In this document: piece after piece, positions 52,877 to 60,711 of the stretch
Numbering within the stretch: position 1 is the first letter of the stretch
How the letters are laid out: each line of letters starts with the position of its first letter
DNA from: an uncultured Oscillospiraceae bacterium
GTDB taxonomy: Bacteria; Bacillota; Clostridia; Oscillospirales; Oscillospiraceae
Assembly: GCA_947627735.1 (NCBI GenBank)
Contig: CANQXG010000007.1
Coordinates: 1 to 64,000, forward strand
Direction: 5' to 3'
DNA: 64,000 nucleotides
Notes under the pieces: generated by a model
What the model saw: the letters and a program-made list of their open reading frames with translations, nothing else
Told to the model about the DNA's origin: nothing
Database searches by the model: none
Position numbers and translations under genes: made by a program

Positions 52877-53815
52877 ATGAACGACGATCTGATAGGCCGG
52901 CGCTTCGGCCTGCTGACGGTGGCGGAGGACTCCGGCCAGCGGACGAGGGGCGGCTCCGTCCGCTGGCGGTGCAAATGCGACTGCGGCGGCGAGACCCTGG
53001 TCACCCGCCGGCAGCTTATCAGCGGCGGCGCCGCCAGCTGCGGGTGCGTGCCGAAGGAGCATGCCCCCAAGGGCCGGCTCGAGGACCTGACGGGCCGGCA
53101 ATTCGGCGCGCTGACCGTCCTGCGCCGGGGGGAGAATGACGACCGCGGCCATGTCCGATGGCTGTGCCGCTGCGACTGCGGCAAGGAGCTGCTGGTGCCG
53201 GCCATACAGCTGAAGACCGGCAAGACCCGCAGCTGCGGCTGCCGGCGGCACGCCGCCGCCCGCAACCGCCGGGACCTGGCGGGCCAGCGCTTTGGCCGGC
53301 TGACGGCCCTGTACCACGTCACCCGGCCCGACCGGGTCCGGGACAGCTATTGGCACTGCCGCTGCGACTGCGGCAGGGAGCTGGACGTGGCCGCCGGCAG
53401 CCTCCTGGGAGGCCGGAGCAAGAGCTGCGGCTGCTGGGACCGGGAGCAGAGCGGGCGGATGCACGAGCACATGCACTACCAGGACGACACATGCCTGGAG
53501 ATCCTCCGCCGCGCCTGCCAGGATACGGGCCGGAACAAGTGCGGCTTTCGCGGGCTGTTCCTGCTGCCCAGCGGCAAATACCGCGCGTCCATCACCTTCC
53601 AGGGCAAGCACTATGACCTGGGCCGCTACGCCTCCTTCGACCGGGCGGTGCAGGCCCGGCTGGACGCGGAGCAGGTGATGCACCAGGGGTATATCCAGGC
53701 CCTGGAGGCCTATGGGCAGAAGGCCGAGGCCGACCCCGCCTGGGCGCGGCGCAACCCGTTTTTCTACCGGGTGACCCGCTCGGACGGCAAGTTCCAGGTC
53801 ATGACGAACGCCTGA
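52877..53815 (+). CDS. Cys-repeat / AP2-like DNA-binding protein B
   Basis: This 312-residue paralogue of the protein at 46581 has three Cys repeats instead of two (RFGLLTV...WRCKCDCGG...SCGC; QFGALTVL...CRCDCGK; RFGRLTALY...CRCDCGR). The same HEHMHYQDDTCLEI linker and AP2-like end (GFRGLFLLPSGKYRASITFQ, then KHYDLGRYASFDRA) follow. AGGAGG precedes the ATG at 52877. It starts 80 bp after the adhesin stop with only a short hairpin between, so co-transcription is likely. The pair in direct orientation around the adhesin suggests duplication. The targets of either protein are unknown. Confidence 0.8.
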   Translation: MNDDLIGRRFGLLTVAEDSGQRTRGGSVRWRCKCDCGGETLVTRRQLISGGAASCGCVPKEHAPKGRLEDLTGRQFGALTVLRRGENDDRGHVRWLCRCDCGKELLVPAIQLKTGKTRSCGCRRHAAARNRRDLAGQRFGRLTALYHVTRPDRVRDSYWHCRCDCGRELDVAAGSLLGGRSKSCGCWDREQSGRMHEHMHYQDDTCLEILRRACQDTGRNKCGFRGLFLLPSGKYRASITFQGKHYDLGRYASFDRAVQARLDAEQVMHQGYIQALEAYGQKAEADPAWARRNPFFYRVTRSDGKFQVMTNA

Positions 53816-53822
53816 ACGAAAA

Positions 53823-53879
53823 AAACACCGCCAAATGGCGGTGTTTGAAAACGCCCGGAGGATCTTCCTCCGGGCGTTT
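53823..53879. terminator. Double terminator between protein B gene and rplT
   Basis: AAACACCGCC-aaat-GGCGGTGTTT (53823-53846) and AAACGCCCGGAGG-atctt-CCTCCGGGCGTTT (53849-53879) separate two convergent operons. Confidence 0.8.
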
Positions 53880-53892
53880 ATTTGGTGTGGGA

Positions 53893-54246
53893 TCAAAGCG
53901 CGGCCTTGGCCTTCTCCACCAGAGCGGTGAAGGCGGCGGGATCGTTGATCGCGGTCTCGGAGAGCATCTTCCGGTTCATGTTGACGCCGGCGACCTTCAG
54001 CCCGTGCATAAAGGTGGAGTAATTCATGCCGTTGAGCTTGCAGGCGGCGCTGATGCGGGCGATCCACAGCTGGCGGAAATCGCGCTTGCGCTGCTTGCGG
54101 CCCACATAGGCGTAGCGCAGGCTCTTCATCACGGCCTGATTGGCCATTTTATAATGACGGGACTTGCTGCCCCAATAACCCTTGGCCATGCCCAGGATCT
54201 TGTTTCTTCTCTTGCGCGTCATCATCGCGCCCTTGATACGTGCCAT
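53893..54246 (-). CDS. rplT: 50S ribosomal protein L20
   Basis: This 117-residue protein binds 23S rRNA early in large-subunit assembly and represses its own operon in other bacteria. The whole L20 pattern is seen: [24 protein letters not shown], then [20 protein letters not shown] and a conserved C-terminal half. GGAGG precedes the ATG. It is the last gene of infC-rpmI-rplT; the infC leader contains an attenuator-like structure that L20 may act on. Confidence 0.97.
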   Translation of the reverse strand: MARIKGAMMTRKRRNKILGMAKGYWGSKSRHYKMANQAVMKSLRYAYVGRKQRKRDFRQLWIARISAACKLNGMNYSTFMHGLKVAGVNMNRKMLSETAINDPAAFTALVEKAKAAL

Positions 54247-54261
54247 CTTTCGTTATCCTCC

Positions 54262-54465
54262 TTATTTGTACGGGATCATGCGCTTGACGGTGGCGGCGTT
54301 GGTGCTGTCGGCGTAGGCGCCCTTGCGCAGGCCGCGCTTACGCTTGGTGGTCTTGCCGTGGCCGTTGAGCAGATGGCTCTTGAAGGCGTGGGCACGCTTG
54401 ACCTTGCCGTTCTTGGTCAGAGAGAAACGCTTCTTGGAAGCGCTGTGGGTCTTCAGTTTCGGCAT
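54262..54465 (-). CDS. rpmI: 50S ribosomal protein L35
   Basis: This 67-residue basic protein matches L35 throughout (MPKLKTHSASKKRFSLTKNG, then GHGKTTKRKRGLRKGA). It lies between infC (1 bp gap) and rplT (15 bp gap) in the standard operon order. AGGAGACGAA precedes the ATG, inside the end of infC. Confidence 0.97.
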   Translation of the reverse strand: MPKLKTHSASKKRFSLTKNGKVKRAHAFKSHLLNGHGKTTKRKRGLRKGAYADSTNAATVKRMIPYK

Positions 54466-54466
54466 T

Positions 54467-55030
54467 TCAGTTCGTCTCCTTTGATTTTTCTTGCTTGGGC
54501 TGTTTCTTTTGCGGGGCCTGGGCCTTCGGCGAGAGGAACTCCGTCATCAGACGGCCCTCCAGCTTTGCGCCCTTATCTACCTTCGCGATCTCGGCGCACT
54601 CCGCCGCATACCGCTCCAGCAGCTGCTTTCCCAGCTCGGTGTGCGCCATCTCACGGCCGCGGAACCGCACCGTTACCTTCAGCCGGTCCCCGTCGGCCAG
54701 GAATTTCTGGCCGTTGCGAAGCTTGACCAAAAAGTCGTTCTCGCCGATGGACGGCGACATACGGATCTCTTTGACCTCAATGACATGCTGGTTCTTCTTG
54801 GCCTCTTTTTCCCTCTTGGACTGCTCAAAGCGGTATTTCCCGTAGTCCATGATCTTGCACACAGGCGGCTTCGCCTGGGGGGAGATCATCACCAGGTCCA
54901 TTTCCCGCTCCTCCGCGATCCGAAGGGCTTCCTCCGAGGTCATGATGCCCAGCTGCTCACCGTCATCGCCGATCAGGCGTACCTGCGGCTCCCGGATGTC
55001 CTCGTTGAGAGGATGAGTCATGTTCGCTAT
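54467..55030 (-). CDS. infC: Translation initiation factor IF-3 (apparent AUA start)
   Basis: This protein of about 187 residues is IF-3, which keeps 30S subunits free and checks start codons. The N-domain (NEDIREPQVRLIGDDGEQLG), the linker with KPPVCKIMDYGKYRFEQSKR and the C-domain (EIRMSPSIGENDFLVKL; VTVRFRGREMAH) are clear. The C-terminus has a Lys/Gln-rich tail. GGGAGGTG is 8 nt before an in-frame ATA at 55030 but 17 nt before the first ATG at 55021. The ATA is therefore the better start and fits the known use of rare start codons for IF-3 self-control. If ATG is used, the gene ends at 55021. Confidence 0.9.
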   Translation of the reverse strand: MANMTHPLNEDIREPQVRLIGDDGEQLGIMTSEEALRIAEEREMDLVMISPQAKPPVCKIMDYGKYRFEQSKREKEAKKNQHVIEVKEIRMSPSIGENDFLVKLRNGQKFLADGDRLKVTVRFRGREMAHTELGKQLLERYAAECAEIAKVDKGAKLEGRLMTEFLSPKAQAPQKKQPKQEKSKETN

Positions 55031-55055
55031 TGCCAGAACACCTCCCTTTCAGCAT

Positions 55056-55087
55056 AACAAAAGCGCGGATACAGGACGTATCCGCGC
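55056..55087 (-). terminator. Attenuator hairpin in the infC leader
   Basis: On the transcript GCGCGGAUAC-guccu-GUAUCCGCGC is followed by UUUUGUU, ending just before the infC ribosome site. Upstream leader segments AGGAC and GUAUCCG (around 55147-55166) can pair with its loop and 5' arm and would prevent it forming. Confidence 0.7.
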
Positions 55088-55179
55088 AAAAACACTCAAA
55101 AAAGGTCTTGCGGCCGCGGCGCGCTCCTAAGGCGGCCGGGCGAGGACGGATACCACTGCGTCCTGCTTTGTGCTCAATT

Positions 55180-55208
55180 AATATACCAGCCCCGGCGGGC
55201 TTTGTCAA
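55180..55208 (-). promoter_or_regulatory. Sigma-A promoter of infC-rpmI-rplT
   Basis: Leftward TTGACA (55208-55203) and TATATT (55185-55180) are 17 bp apart, giving a leader of about 140 nt. Confidence 0.8.
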
Positions 55209-55243
55209 GTCTATTTTTCCCCGAAAGGGGGAAATATCCGTGT

Positions 55244-55627
55244 ATGACGGTTTTGGAAGCGATATGCGTGTTCGCCCTGGGCGGCGGGGCCTACGGGCTG
55301 ATCGAGCTGGCGTGGCGGGGCCGCACCCACTGGACCATGGTGCTGACCGGGGGCGCGTGTTATATAATGGTATACGCCATCGCCGGCACGGCCCTGGGCC
55401 GGCTGGAGCAGTATCTGCTGTGCGCGGCGGTGATCACCGCGGCGGAGTTTCTCGCCGGCGCCGTGGTGAACGTGGCCATGGGCTGGCAGGTGTGGGACTA
55501 CTCCGACCGGCGCTGGAACCTGTACGGGCAGATATGCGCCGGGTATACGGCGCTGTGGTTTCTGCTCAGCATCCCCGCGTGCGCCTTGGCAAGGGCGCTG
55601 CGGGCATCAGTATTCCGTGGACTCTGA
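55244..55627 (+). CDS. Putative ABC-transporter type IV membrane protein (CmpB-like)
   Basis: This 127-residue, four-helix membrane protein resembles the small Firmicutes family annotated as putative ABC transporter type IV (PF06541/CmpB). Segments include AICVFALGGGAYGLIELAWRG, GGACYIMVYAIAGTALG and the family W-D-Y-S motif in GWQVWDYSDRRWNLYGQICAG. The transport role is unproven for the family. The ATG at 55244 is weakly preceded by GGGGG. Its 3' end overlaps the convergent deoC tail by 21 bp. Confidence 0.8.
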   Translation: MTVLEAICVFALGGGAYGLIELAWRGRTHWTMVLTGGACYIMVYAIAGTALGRLEQYLLCAAVITAAEFLAGAVVNVAMGWQVWDYSDRRWNLYGQICAGYTALWFLLSIPACALARALRASVFRGL

Positions 55628-56422
55628 GGTTTCCGGGGCGGGCGCCTCCGCCGGCGCCTCGGGGGCGGGCGCCTCCGCCGGCGCCTCGGGGGCAGGCTCT
55701 TCCACCGGCACGGGTTCCACGGGGACCGGCTCCGGCACAGGCTCGGGGATGGGCGCCGGGGCGGGAGCGTTCTCCATCTCGATGGCCAGCTTCACGATCC
55801 GGCTGGTGCCCAGCCGGTCGGCGCCCAGGGCGATCATGTCCTCGGCGTCCTGCATGGTCTTGATGCCGCCGGCGGCCTTCACCTTCACGTGGGGGCCGCA
55901 GTGCTTGCGCAGCAGCGCCACGTCCTCCCGGGTAGCCCCGCCGGTGGAGAAGCCGGTGGAGGTCTTGATATAGTCCGCGCCGGAGGAGCTGACCAGCTCG
56001 CAGAGCTTGATCTTCTCCCCCTCGGTCAGCAGGCACGTTTCGATGATGACCTTCAGGATATATCCCTGGGTGGCGTCCCGGACGGCGATGATCTCCCGGA
56101 GCACGTCGTCCCAGCAGCCGTCCTTCACCATGGCCAGATTGATGACCATGTCGATCTCGGCGGCGCCGGCGGCGATGGCGTCCCGGGCCTCCTGGACCTT
56201 CACGGCGGTGGTGTTGTAGCCATTGGGGAAGCCGATGACCGTGCAGATGGGCAGCTTTCCGCCCACGTAGCGCTTGGCGCCGGCCACGTGGCAGGGCGGG
56301 ATGCACACGCTGGCGCAGTTGTAATGGATGGCCTCGTCGCAAAGCTGACGGATCTGCTGCATGGTGGCGTCCTGGCGCAGAAGGGTGTGGTCGCAGCGGC
56401 GCAGGATCTCACTGATTTCCAT
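55607..56422 (-). CDS. deoC: Deoxyribose-phosphate aldolase with Pro/Glu-rich tail
   Basis: Residues 1-218 are a complete class I DeoC, which splits 2-deoxyribose 5-phosphate to glyceraldehyde 3-phosphate and acetaldehyde in deoxynucleoside catabolism. CDHTLLRQDAT opens the barrel. The Schiff-base Lys is in GADYIKTSTGFSTGGAT and the second active Lys in KVKAAGGIKT. The remaining 50 residues are an unusual tail of PEPVPEPVPVEPVPVEEPAP and APEAPAE repeats, not part of the normal enzyme (about 220 residues). GAGGAGG precedes the ATG. The tail overlaps the convergent membrane-protein gene. Confidence 0.92.
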   Translation of the reverse strand: MEISEILRRCDHTLLRQDATMQQIRQLCDEAIHYNCASVCIPPCHVAGAKRYVGGKLPICTVIGFPNGYNTTAVKVQEARDAIAAGAAEIDMVINLAMVKDGCWDDVLREIIAVRDATQGYILKVIIETCLLTEGEKIKLCELVSSSGADYIKTSTGFSTGGATREDVALLRKHCGPHVKVKAAGGIKTMQDAEDMIALGADRLGTSRIVKLAIEMENAPAPAPIPEPVPEPVPVEPVPVEEPAPEAPAEAPAPEAPAEAPAPETSESTEY

Positions 56423-56522
56423 AGATAGACCTCCTCATGCGGGCGGAAGCCCGCGTTTTTTGTGTTCATATCGGCCCGTCCGGGCGCATAGGCTTGGGTA
56501 TCAACGCTTGCGAGGTGCGCCA

Positions 56523-57125
56523 ATGGACGAGGTATTCGCCGCCAATCGGGCGGAGCTGTGCGGGACCGTGACCGCCCTCCCCCGCTATTCCCACGAGAGC
56601 CGGGGCATCCGGTTCTACACCTTTCCCCTGCAGACCCGCCGGCTCAGCGGCACGGCGGACACGGTGAACATCGTCATCCGCCAGAGCATGCTTCCGGCGG
56701 AGGACACGCTCCTGGCCGGGCCGGTGCGCATCACGGGGGAGCTGCGCTCATACAACAACAAGTCCGGCGTGGGCAACCGCCTGGTGCTCACCATCCTGGC
56801 CCGGGAGATCGGCCCCGGGGGCGCGGACGACAACCGCATCCTCCTCACCGGCACGGTGTGCAAGCCGCCCACGCTGCGCGTCACGCCCATGGGCCGGGAG
56901 ATATGCGACGTGATCCTGGCGGTGTCCCGCCGGTACCGGCGCAGCGATTATATCCCCGTCATCGCCTGGGGCCAGCAGGCCCGGGACATCGCCGACGTGC
57001 CCGTGGGCACCCAGCTTTCCGTCCGGGGCAGGCTCCAGAGCCGGGCCTATACAAAGGTCATCGACGGGGAGAGTTTCCAGCGTCTGGCCTTCGAGGTGTC
57101 CGCGGCGGATGTGTTCGCCTTGTGA
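56523..57125 (+). CDS. Single-stranded DNA-binding protein-like, two OB folds
   Basis: This 200-residue protein appears to hold two OB-type domains. Residues about 8-95 (AELCGTVTALPRYSHESRGI, then FPLQTRRLSGTADTVNIVIR) and 105-195 (NRILLTGTVCKPPTLRVTPM, then ILAVSRRYRRSDYIPVIAWG) repeat the same pattern, and the second is closest to SSB. The acidic SSB tip (DDIPF-type) is missing, so it is not the canonical Ssb. The ATG at 56523 is chosen because the domain begins there; the ORF-track start runs into deoC upstream sequence. It stands alone. A primosomal or accessory ssDNA role is possible. Confidence 0.75.
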   Translation: MDEVFAANRAELCGTVTALPRYSHESRGIRFYTFPLQTRRLSGTADTVNIVIRQSMLPAEDTLLAGPVRITGELRSYNNKSGVGNRLVLTILAREIGPGGADDNRILLTGTVCKPPTLRVTPMGREICDVILAVSRRYRRSDYIPVIAWGQQARDIADVPVGTQLSVRGRLQSRAYTKVIDGESFQRLAFEVSAADVFAL

Positions 57126-57172
57126 GAATTGACAACTTTTATTTTATTATATCTTTCCGGCTCTGTCAATTA

Positions 57173-57201
57173 TTGAAAAAAATCCCCGGATAGTTTATGA
57201 T
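57173..57201 (+). promoter_or_regulatory. Sigma-A promoter of glgBA
   Basis: TTGAAA (57173-57178) and TATGAT (57196-57201) are 17 bp apart, 30 bp before the glgB ATG. Confidence 0.65.
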
Positions 57202-57231
57202 AGGGATATAGGATCATCCGGGGGTGAGCAT

Positions 57232-59106
57232 ATGAGCTGGCTGAACGACTGTACATACCGCGCCCAGGACTATCTGGGCTGTCACCGGGCGGAGGACGGC
57301 TACGTCTTCCGGGTATGGGCGCCCAACGCCCAGGCGGTGTCCGTGGTGGGGGACTTCAACTTCTGGGACGACACCGCCGACCCCATGACCAGGGACTGGG
57401 AGGGCTACTGGACCGGCACGGTGAAGACCGCGCGCCAAGGCCAGGTGTACAAATACGCCGTCACCGGCCCCGACGGCCGGCGGGTGCTGAAGGCGGACCC
57501 CTTCGCCTTCCATGCCGAGACCGGCCCCGCCACCGGCTCGAAGATCTGGCAGCTGGGGTCTTACAAGTGGGGCGACAGCACCTGGATGCGGGGCCGGCGC
57601 CAGAAAAAATGGCTGTCCAGGCCCATGAACATCTACGAGATGCACCTGGGCTCCTGGCGGATCGCCGAGGGGGAGGTATTCCCCAACTACAAAAACATCG
57701 CGCCCGTCCTGGCGGAATACTGCCGGAAGATGGGCTACACCCATGTGGAGCTGCTGCCCATCACCGAGTACCCCTTCGTGGGCAGCTGGGGCTACCAGGT
57801 GACGGGCTATTTCGCCCCCACCAGCCGCTACGGCACGCCGGAGGACTTCATGGCCTTCGTGGACATCCTCCACCAGGCGGGCATCGGTGTTATCATCGAC
57901 TGGGTGGCCGCCCACTTCCCCCGGGACGAGCACGGCCTGGCCCGGTTCGACGGCACCCCCCTGTACGAGTACGCCGACCCCCGCATGGGGGAGCACCCGG
58001 AGTGGGGCACGCTGGTGTTCGATTACGCCAGCCCCGACGTGCGGGGGTTCCTCATCAGCTCCGCGCTGTTCTTCCTGGAGGCCTACCATGTGGACGGACT
58101 CCGGTGCGACGCGGTCACCAGCATGCTCTACCTGGACTACGCCCGCAAGCCGGGCGAGTGGGTCCCCAACGCCGACGGCGGCAACATCAACTATGACGCC
58201 CGCAGCTTCTGGCAGCAGCTCAACTGGGCCGTCCATGAGCGCTGCCCCGGGGCCATCACCGTGGCGGAGGAGTCCACCGCCTATCCCGGCATCACCGCCC
58301 GGGTGGAGGACGGGGGCCTGGGCTTCAGCTTCAAGTGGGACATGGGCTTCATGCACGACACTCTGGACTACTTCAAGCTGGACCCCTATTTCCGCCGCTT
58401 CCACCACGACAAACTCACCTTCTCCATGATGTACACCTTCAACGAGCACTACATCCTGGCCTACTCACACGACGAGGTGGTCCACGGCAAGTGCTCCATG
58501 GTGCAGAAGATGGCGGGGCTGTACGAGGACAAGTTCGCCTCCCTGCGGGCGCTGTACGGCTACCAGTTCGCCCACCCGGGCAAGAAGCTCACCTTTATGG
58601 GCAGCGAGTTCGCCCAGTTCATCGAGTGGGACTACAAAAAAGAGCTGGACTGGCTGCTGCTGCTCTATCCCAAGCACAAGATGTTCCAGGACTATACCGC
58701 CGCCCTGGGCAAGCTCTATCTGGCCAAGCCGGCCCTGTGGCAGATCGAGGACAGCTGGGAGGGCTTCTCCTGGCTGAACGCCGATGACGCCGACCACAGC
58801 GCCATCGCCTTCATCCGCTGGCCCCGGACACGGAAGACCGCCAAGCCGGTGGTGTGCGTGTGCAACTTCACGCCCATGTACCTGGACGATTTCGTCATCG
58901 GGCTGCCCGCTAAGGGCAAGCTGCGCCCCCTGCTCAACTCCGACGAGGCCCGCTTCGGCGGGTGGGGCTGTCTGCTGCCTCCCATCGTATACGAGGCCGA
59001 GGGCTTCCGGGAGTTCTCCCATCGGGCCCATCTGGCCCTGCCGCCGCTGTCGGCACAATATTTTGAGTTTACGGAGGATAAAACGCCATGCAAATCGACG
59101 AGCTGA
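57232..59106 (+). CDS. glgB: 1,4-alpha-glucan branching enzyme
   Basis: This 624-residue GH13 enzyme introduces alpha-1,6 branches in glycogen. The N-terminal CBM48 starts GYVFRVWAPNAQAVSVVGDF. The barrel shows YTHVELLPITEYPFVGSWGY, the nucleophile Asp in VDGLRCDAVTSML, the acid/base Glu in ITVAEESTAYPG and the third carboxylate in YSHDEVVHG. The C-terminal beta domain ends the protein. It is shorter than E. coli GlgB because it lacks the extra N-terminal module, as in many Firmicutes. GGGGGTGAG precedes the ATG. It overlaps glgA by 19 bp. Confidence 0.96.
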   Translation: MSWLNDCTYRAQDYLGCHRAEDGYVFRVWAPNAQAVSVVGDFNFWDDTADPMTRDWEGYWTGTVKTARQGQVYKYAVTGPDGRRVLKADPFAFHAETGPATGSKIWQLGSYKWGDSTWMRGRRQKKWLSRPMNIYEMHLGSWRIAEGEVFPNYKNIAPVLAEYCRKMGYTHVELLPITEYPFVGSWGYQVTGYFAPTSRYGTPEDFMAFVDILHQAGIGVIIDWVAAHFPRDEHGLARFDGTPLYEYADPRMGEHPEWGTLVFDYASPDVRGFLISSALFFLEAYHVDGLRCDAVTSMLYLDYARKPGEWVPNADGGNINYDARSFWQQLNWAVHERCPGAITVAEESTAYPGITARVEDGGLGFSFKWDMGFMHDTLDYFKLDPYFRRFHHDKLTFSMMYTFNEHYILAYSHDEVVHGKCSMVQKMAGLYEDKFASLRALYGYQFAHPGKKLTFMGSEFAQFIEWDYKKELDWLLLLYPKHKMFQDYTAALGKLYLAKPALWQIEDSWEGFSWLNADDADHSAIAFIRWPRTRKTAKPVVCVCNFTPMYLDDFVIGLPAKGKLRPLLNSDEARFGGWGCLLPPIVYEAEGFREFSHRAHLALPPLSAQYFEFTEDKTPCKSTS

Positions 59107-60569
59107 GAGATTCTCTGGCGGCGATGGCCGCAGAAAAGGGGCTGGACCGGCCGGCCAGGATACTGCTGACCGCCGCCGAGTGCGCCCCCCTGGCCAAGAC
59201 GGGCGGTCTGGCGGACGTGGTGGGCACGCTGCCCAAGTACCTCAACGCCTTGGGCATGGACGCCCGGGTGATGGTCCCCTACCACAGCGTCATCAAGGCC
59301 AAGTACGGCGAGCAGGTGGAGTACCTGTTCTCCTTCACCGTCAGCATGGGCTGGCGGACCAAGTTCGTGGGCGTGAACCGGCTGACCCTGGACGGGGTGT
59401 GCATCTGGCTGATCGAGAACGAGGAGTATTTCGGCGGGCCTATCTACCTGCCCGACCGGGAGGGCGAGCAGTACGCCTTCTTCACCCGGGCGGTGCTGGA
59501 GAGCCTGTTCCGGCTGGACTTCATCCCCGACGTGATCCACTGCAACGACTGGCACACGGGCATGCTGCCCCTGCTGCTGAAGACCCAGTACATAAACTCC
59601 CCCCTGGGCCAGACCCGGACCCTGCTCACCATCCACAACATCGCCTACCAGGGCCTGTGCAACTTCGACTTCGTCCAGGACTACCTGGGCATCCAGGAGG
59701 GCAGCCTTGGTCTGATGGAGCGCTACGGCATGGCCTCCTTCCTGAAGGCTGGGTGTGTCATGGCAGACCGGGTGAACACCGTCAGCCCCTCCTATGCCCG
59801 GGAGATATGCACCTGGGAGTACGGCGAGGGCCTGGACCCGGTGCTGAGCCTGCGGGGCGACGTGGGCGGCATCGTCAACGGCATCGACCGGGCGGTGTGG
59901 GACCCGGCCTCCGACCCCAAGATCCCCGCCAACTTCACCGCCGACGACCGGGAGGGCAAGATCGCCTGCAAGGCCGCGCTCATGGAGGAGACCGGCCTGG
60001 AGGTGGCCCTGGACCGGCCCCTGATCGGCATGGTCACCCGCCTTGTGGAGCAGAAGGGCCTGGAGCTGGTGATGGCCGCCATGGACGAGCTGCTGTGGCA
60101 AAACGACTGCGCCTTCGTGCTGCTGGGCAACGGCAACCGGAAGTATGAGGGCTGGCTGAAGGGCCTGGAGGAGCGCCACCCAGGCCGGGCCTGCGCCTGG
60201 ATCGGCTACGACGACGATCTGAGCCACCACATCTACGCCGGGTGCGACTTCTTCCTGATGCCCTCCCGGTTCGAGCCCTGCGGCATCTCCCAGCTCATCG
60301 CCATGGCCTACGGCACCCTTCCCATCGTCCGGGAGACCGGCGGCCTGCGGGACACCGTGCAGCCCTACAACCAGTATACCGGCGAGGGCACCGGCTTCTC
60401 CTTCGCCCGGATGGACGGGATGGACTTCGCCGACGCGGTCCGCCGGGCACTGGCCGCCTATTCGAACCCCGACGCCATGAACGGCCTCATCCACCAGGCC
60501 ATGGCCGTGGATTACAGCTGCGACAACTGGGCCTATGAGTACGGCCAGCTGTACCTGTCCATGCTGTGA
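59088..60569 (+). CDS. glgA: Glycogen synthase
   Basis: This 493-residue GT5 glycosyltransferase extends alpha-1,4-glucan from ADP-glucose. The synthase motif is KTGGLADVVGTLPKYL near residue 38, the acceptor region includes HCNDWHTGMLPLLLK, and the C-terminal donor site includes SRFEPCGISQLIAMAYGTLP. Length and ends match GlgA, with a short N-terminal extension (MQIDELRDSLAAMAAEK). It overlaps glgB by 19 bp, so the two are co-translated. glgC, glgD and glgP are not in the window. Confidence 0.96.
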   Translation: MQIDELRDSLAAMAAEKGLDRPARILLTAAECAPLAKTGGLADVVGTLPKYLNALGMDARVMVPYHSVIKAKYGEQVEYLFSFTVSMGWRTKFVGVNRLTLDGVCIWLIENEEYFGGPIYLPDREGEQYAFFTRAVLESLFRLDFIPDVIHCNDWHTGMLPLLLKTQYINSPLGQTRTLLTIHNIAYQGLCNFDFVQDYLGIQEGSLGLMERYGMASFLKAGCVMADRVNTVSPSYAREICTWEYGEGLDPVLSLRGDVGGIVNGIDRAVWDPASDPKIPANFTADDREGKIACKAALMEETGLEVALDRPLIGMVTRLVEQKGLELVMAAMDELLWQNDCAFVLLGNGNRKYEGWLKGLEERHPGRACAWIGYDDDLSHHIYAGCDFFLMPSRFEPCGISQLIAMAYGTLPIVRETGGLRDTVQPYNQYTGEGTGFSFARMDGMDFADAVRRALAAYSNPDAMNGLIHQAMAVDYSCDNWAYEYGQLYLSML

Positions 60570-60593
60570 TACCATCTTATATAATGGACCTCG

Positions 60594-60623
60594 AAAAGCC
60601 CCCGGATCTCCGGGGGCTTTTTG
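60594..60623 (+). terminator. Terminator after glgA
   Basis: AAAAGCCCCCGG-atct-CCGGGGGCTTTTT is a strong rho-independent terminator. Confidence 0.85.
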
Positions 60624-60636
60624 GCAAAATTCCCTC

Positions 60637-60665
60637 TTGTACAGCGGCGGCTGATGATGTACAAT
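60637..60665 (+). promoter_or_regulatory. Sigma-A promoter of the ParB-BMP fusion gene
   Basis: TTGTAC (60637-60642) and TACAAT (60660-60665) are 17 bp apart, directly after the glgA terminator. Confidence 0.65.
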
Positions 60666-60711
60666 GGCGCCCTGATGAAGATCGTCTCACCCACTGTGAA
60701 AGGACTTTTGC

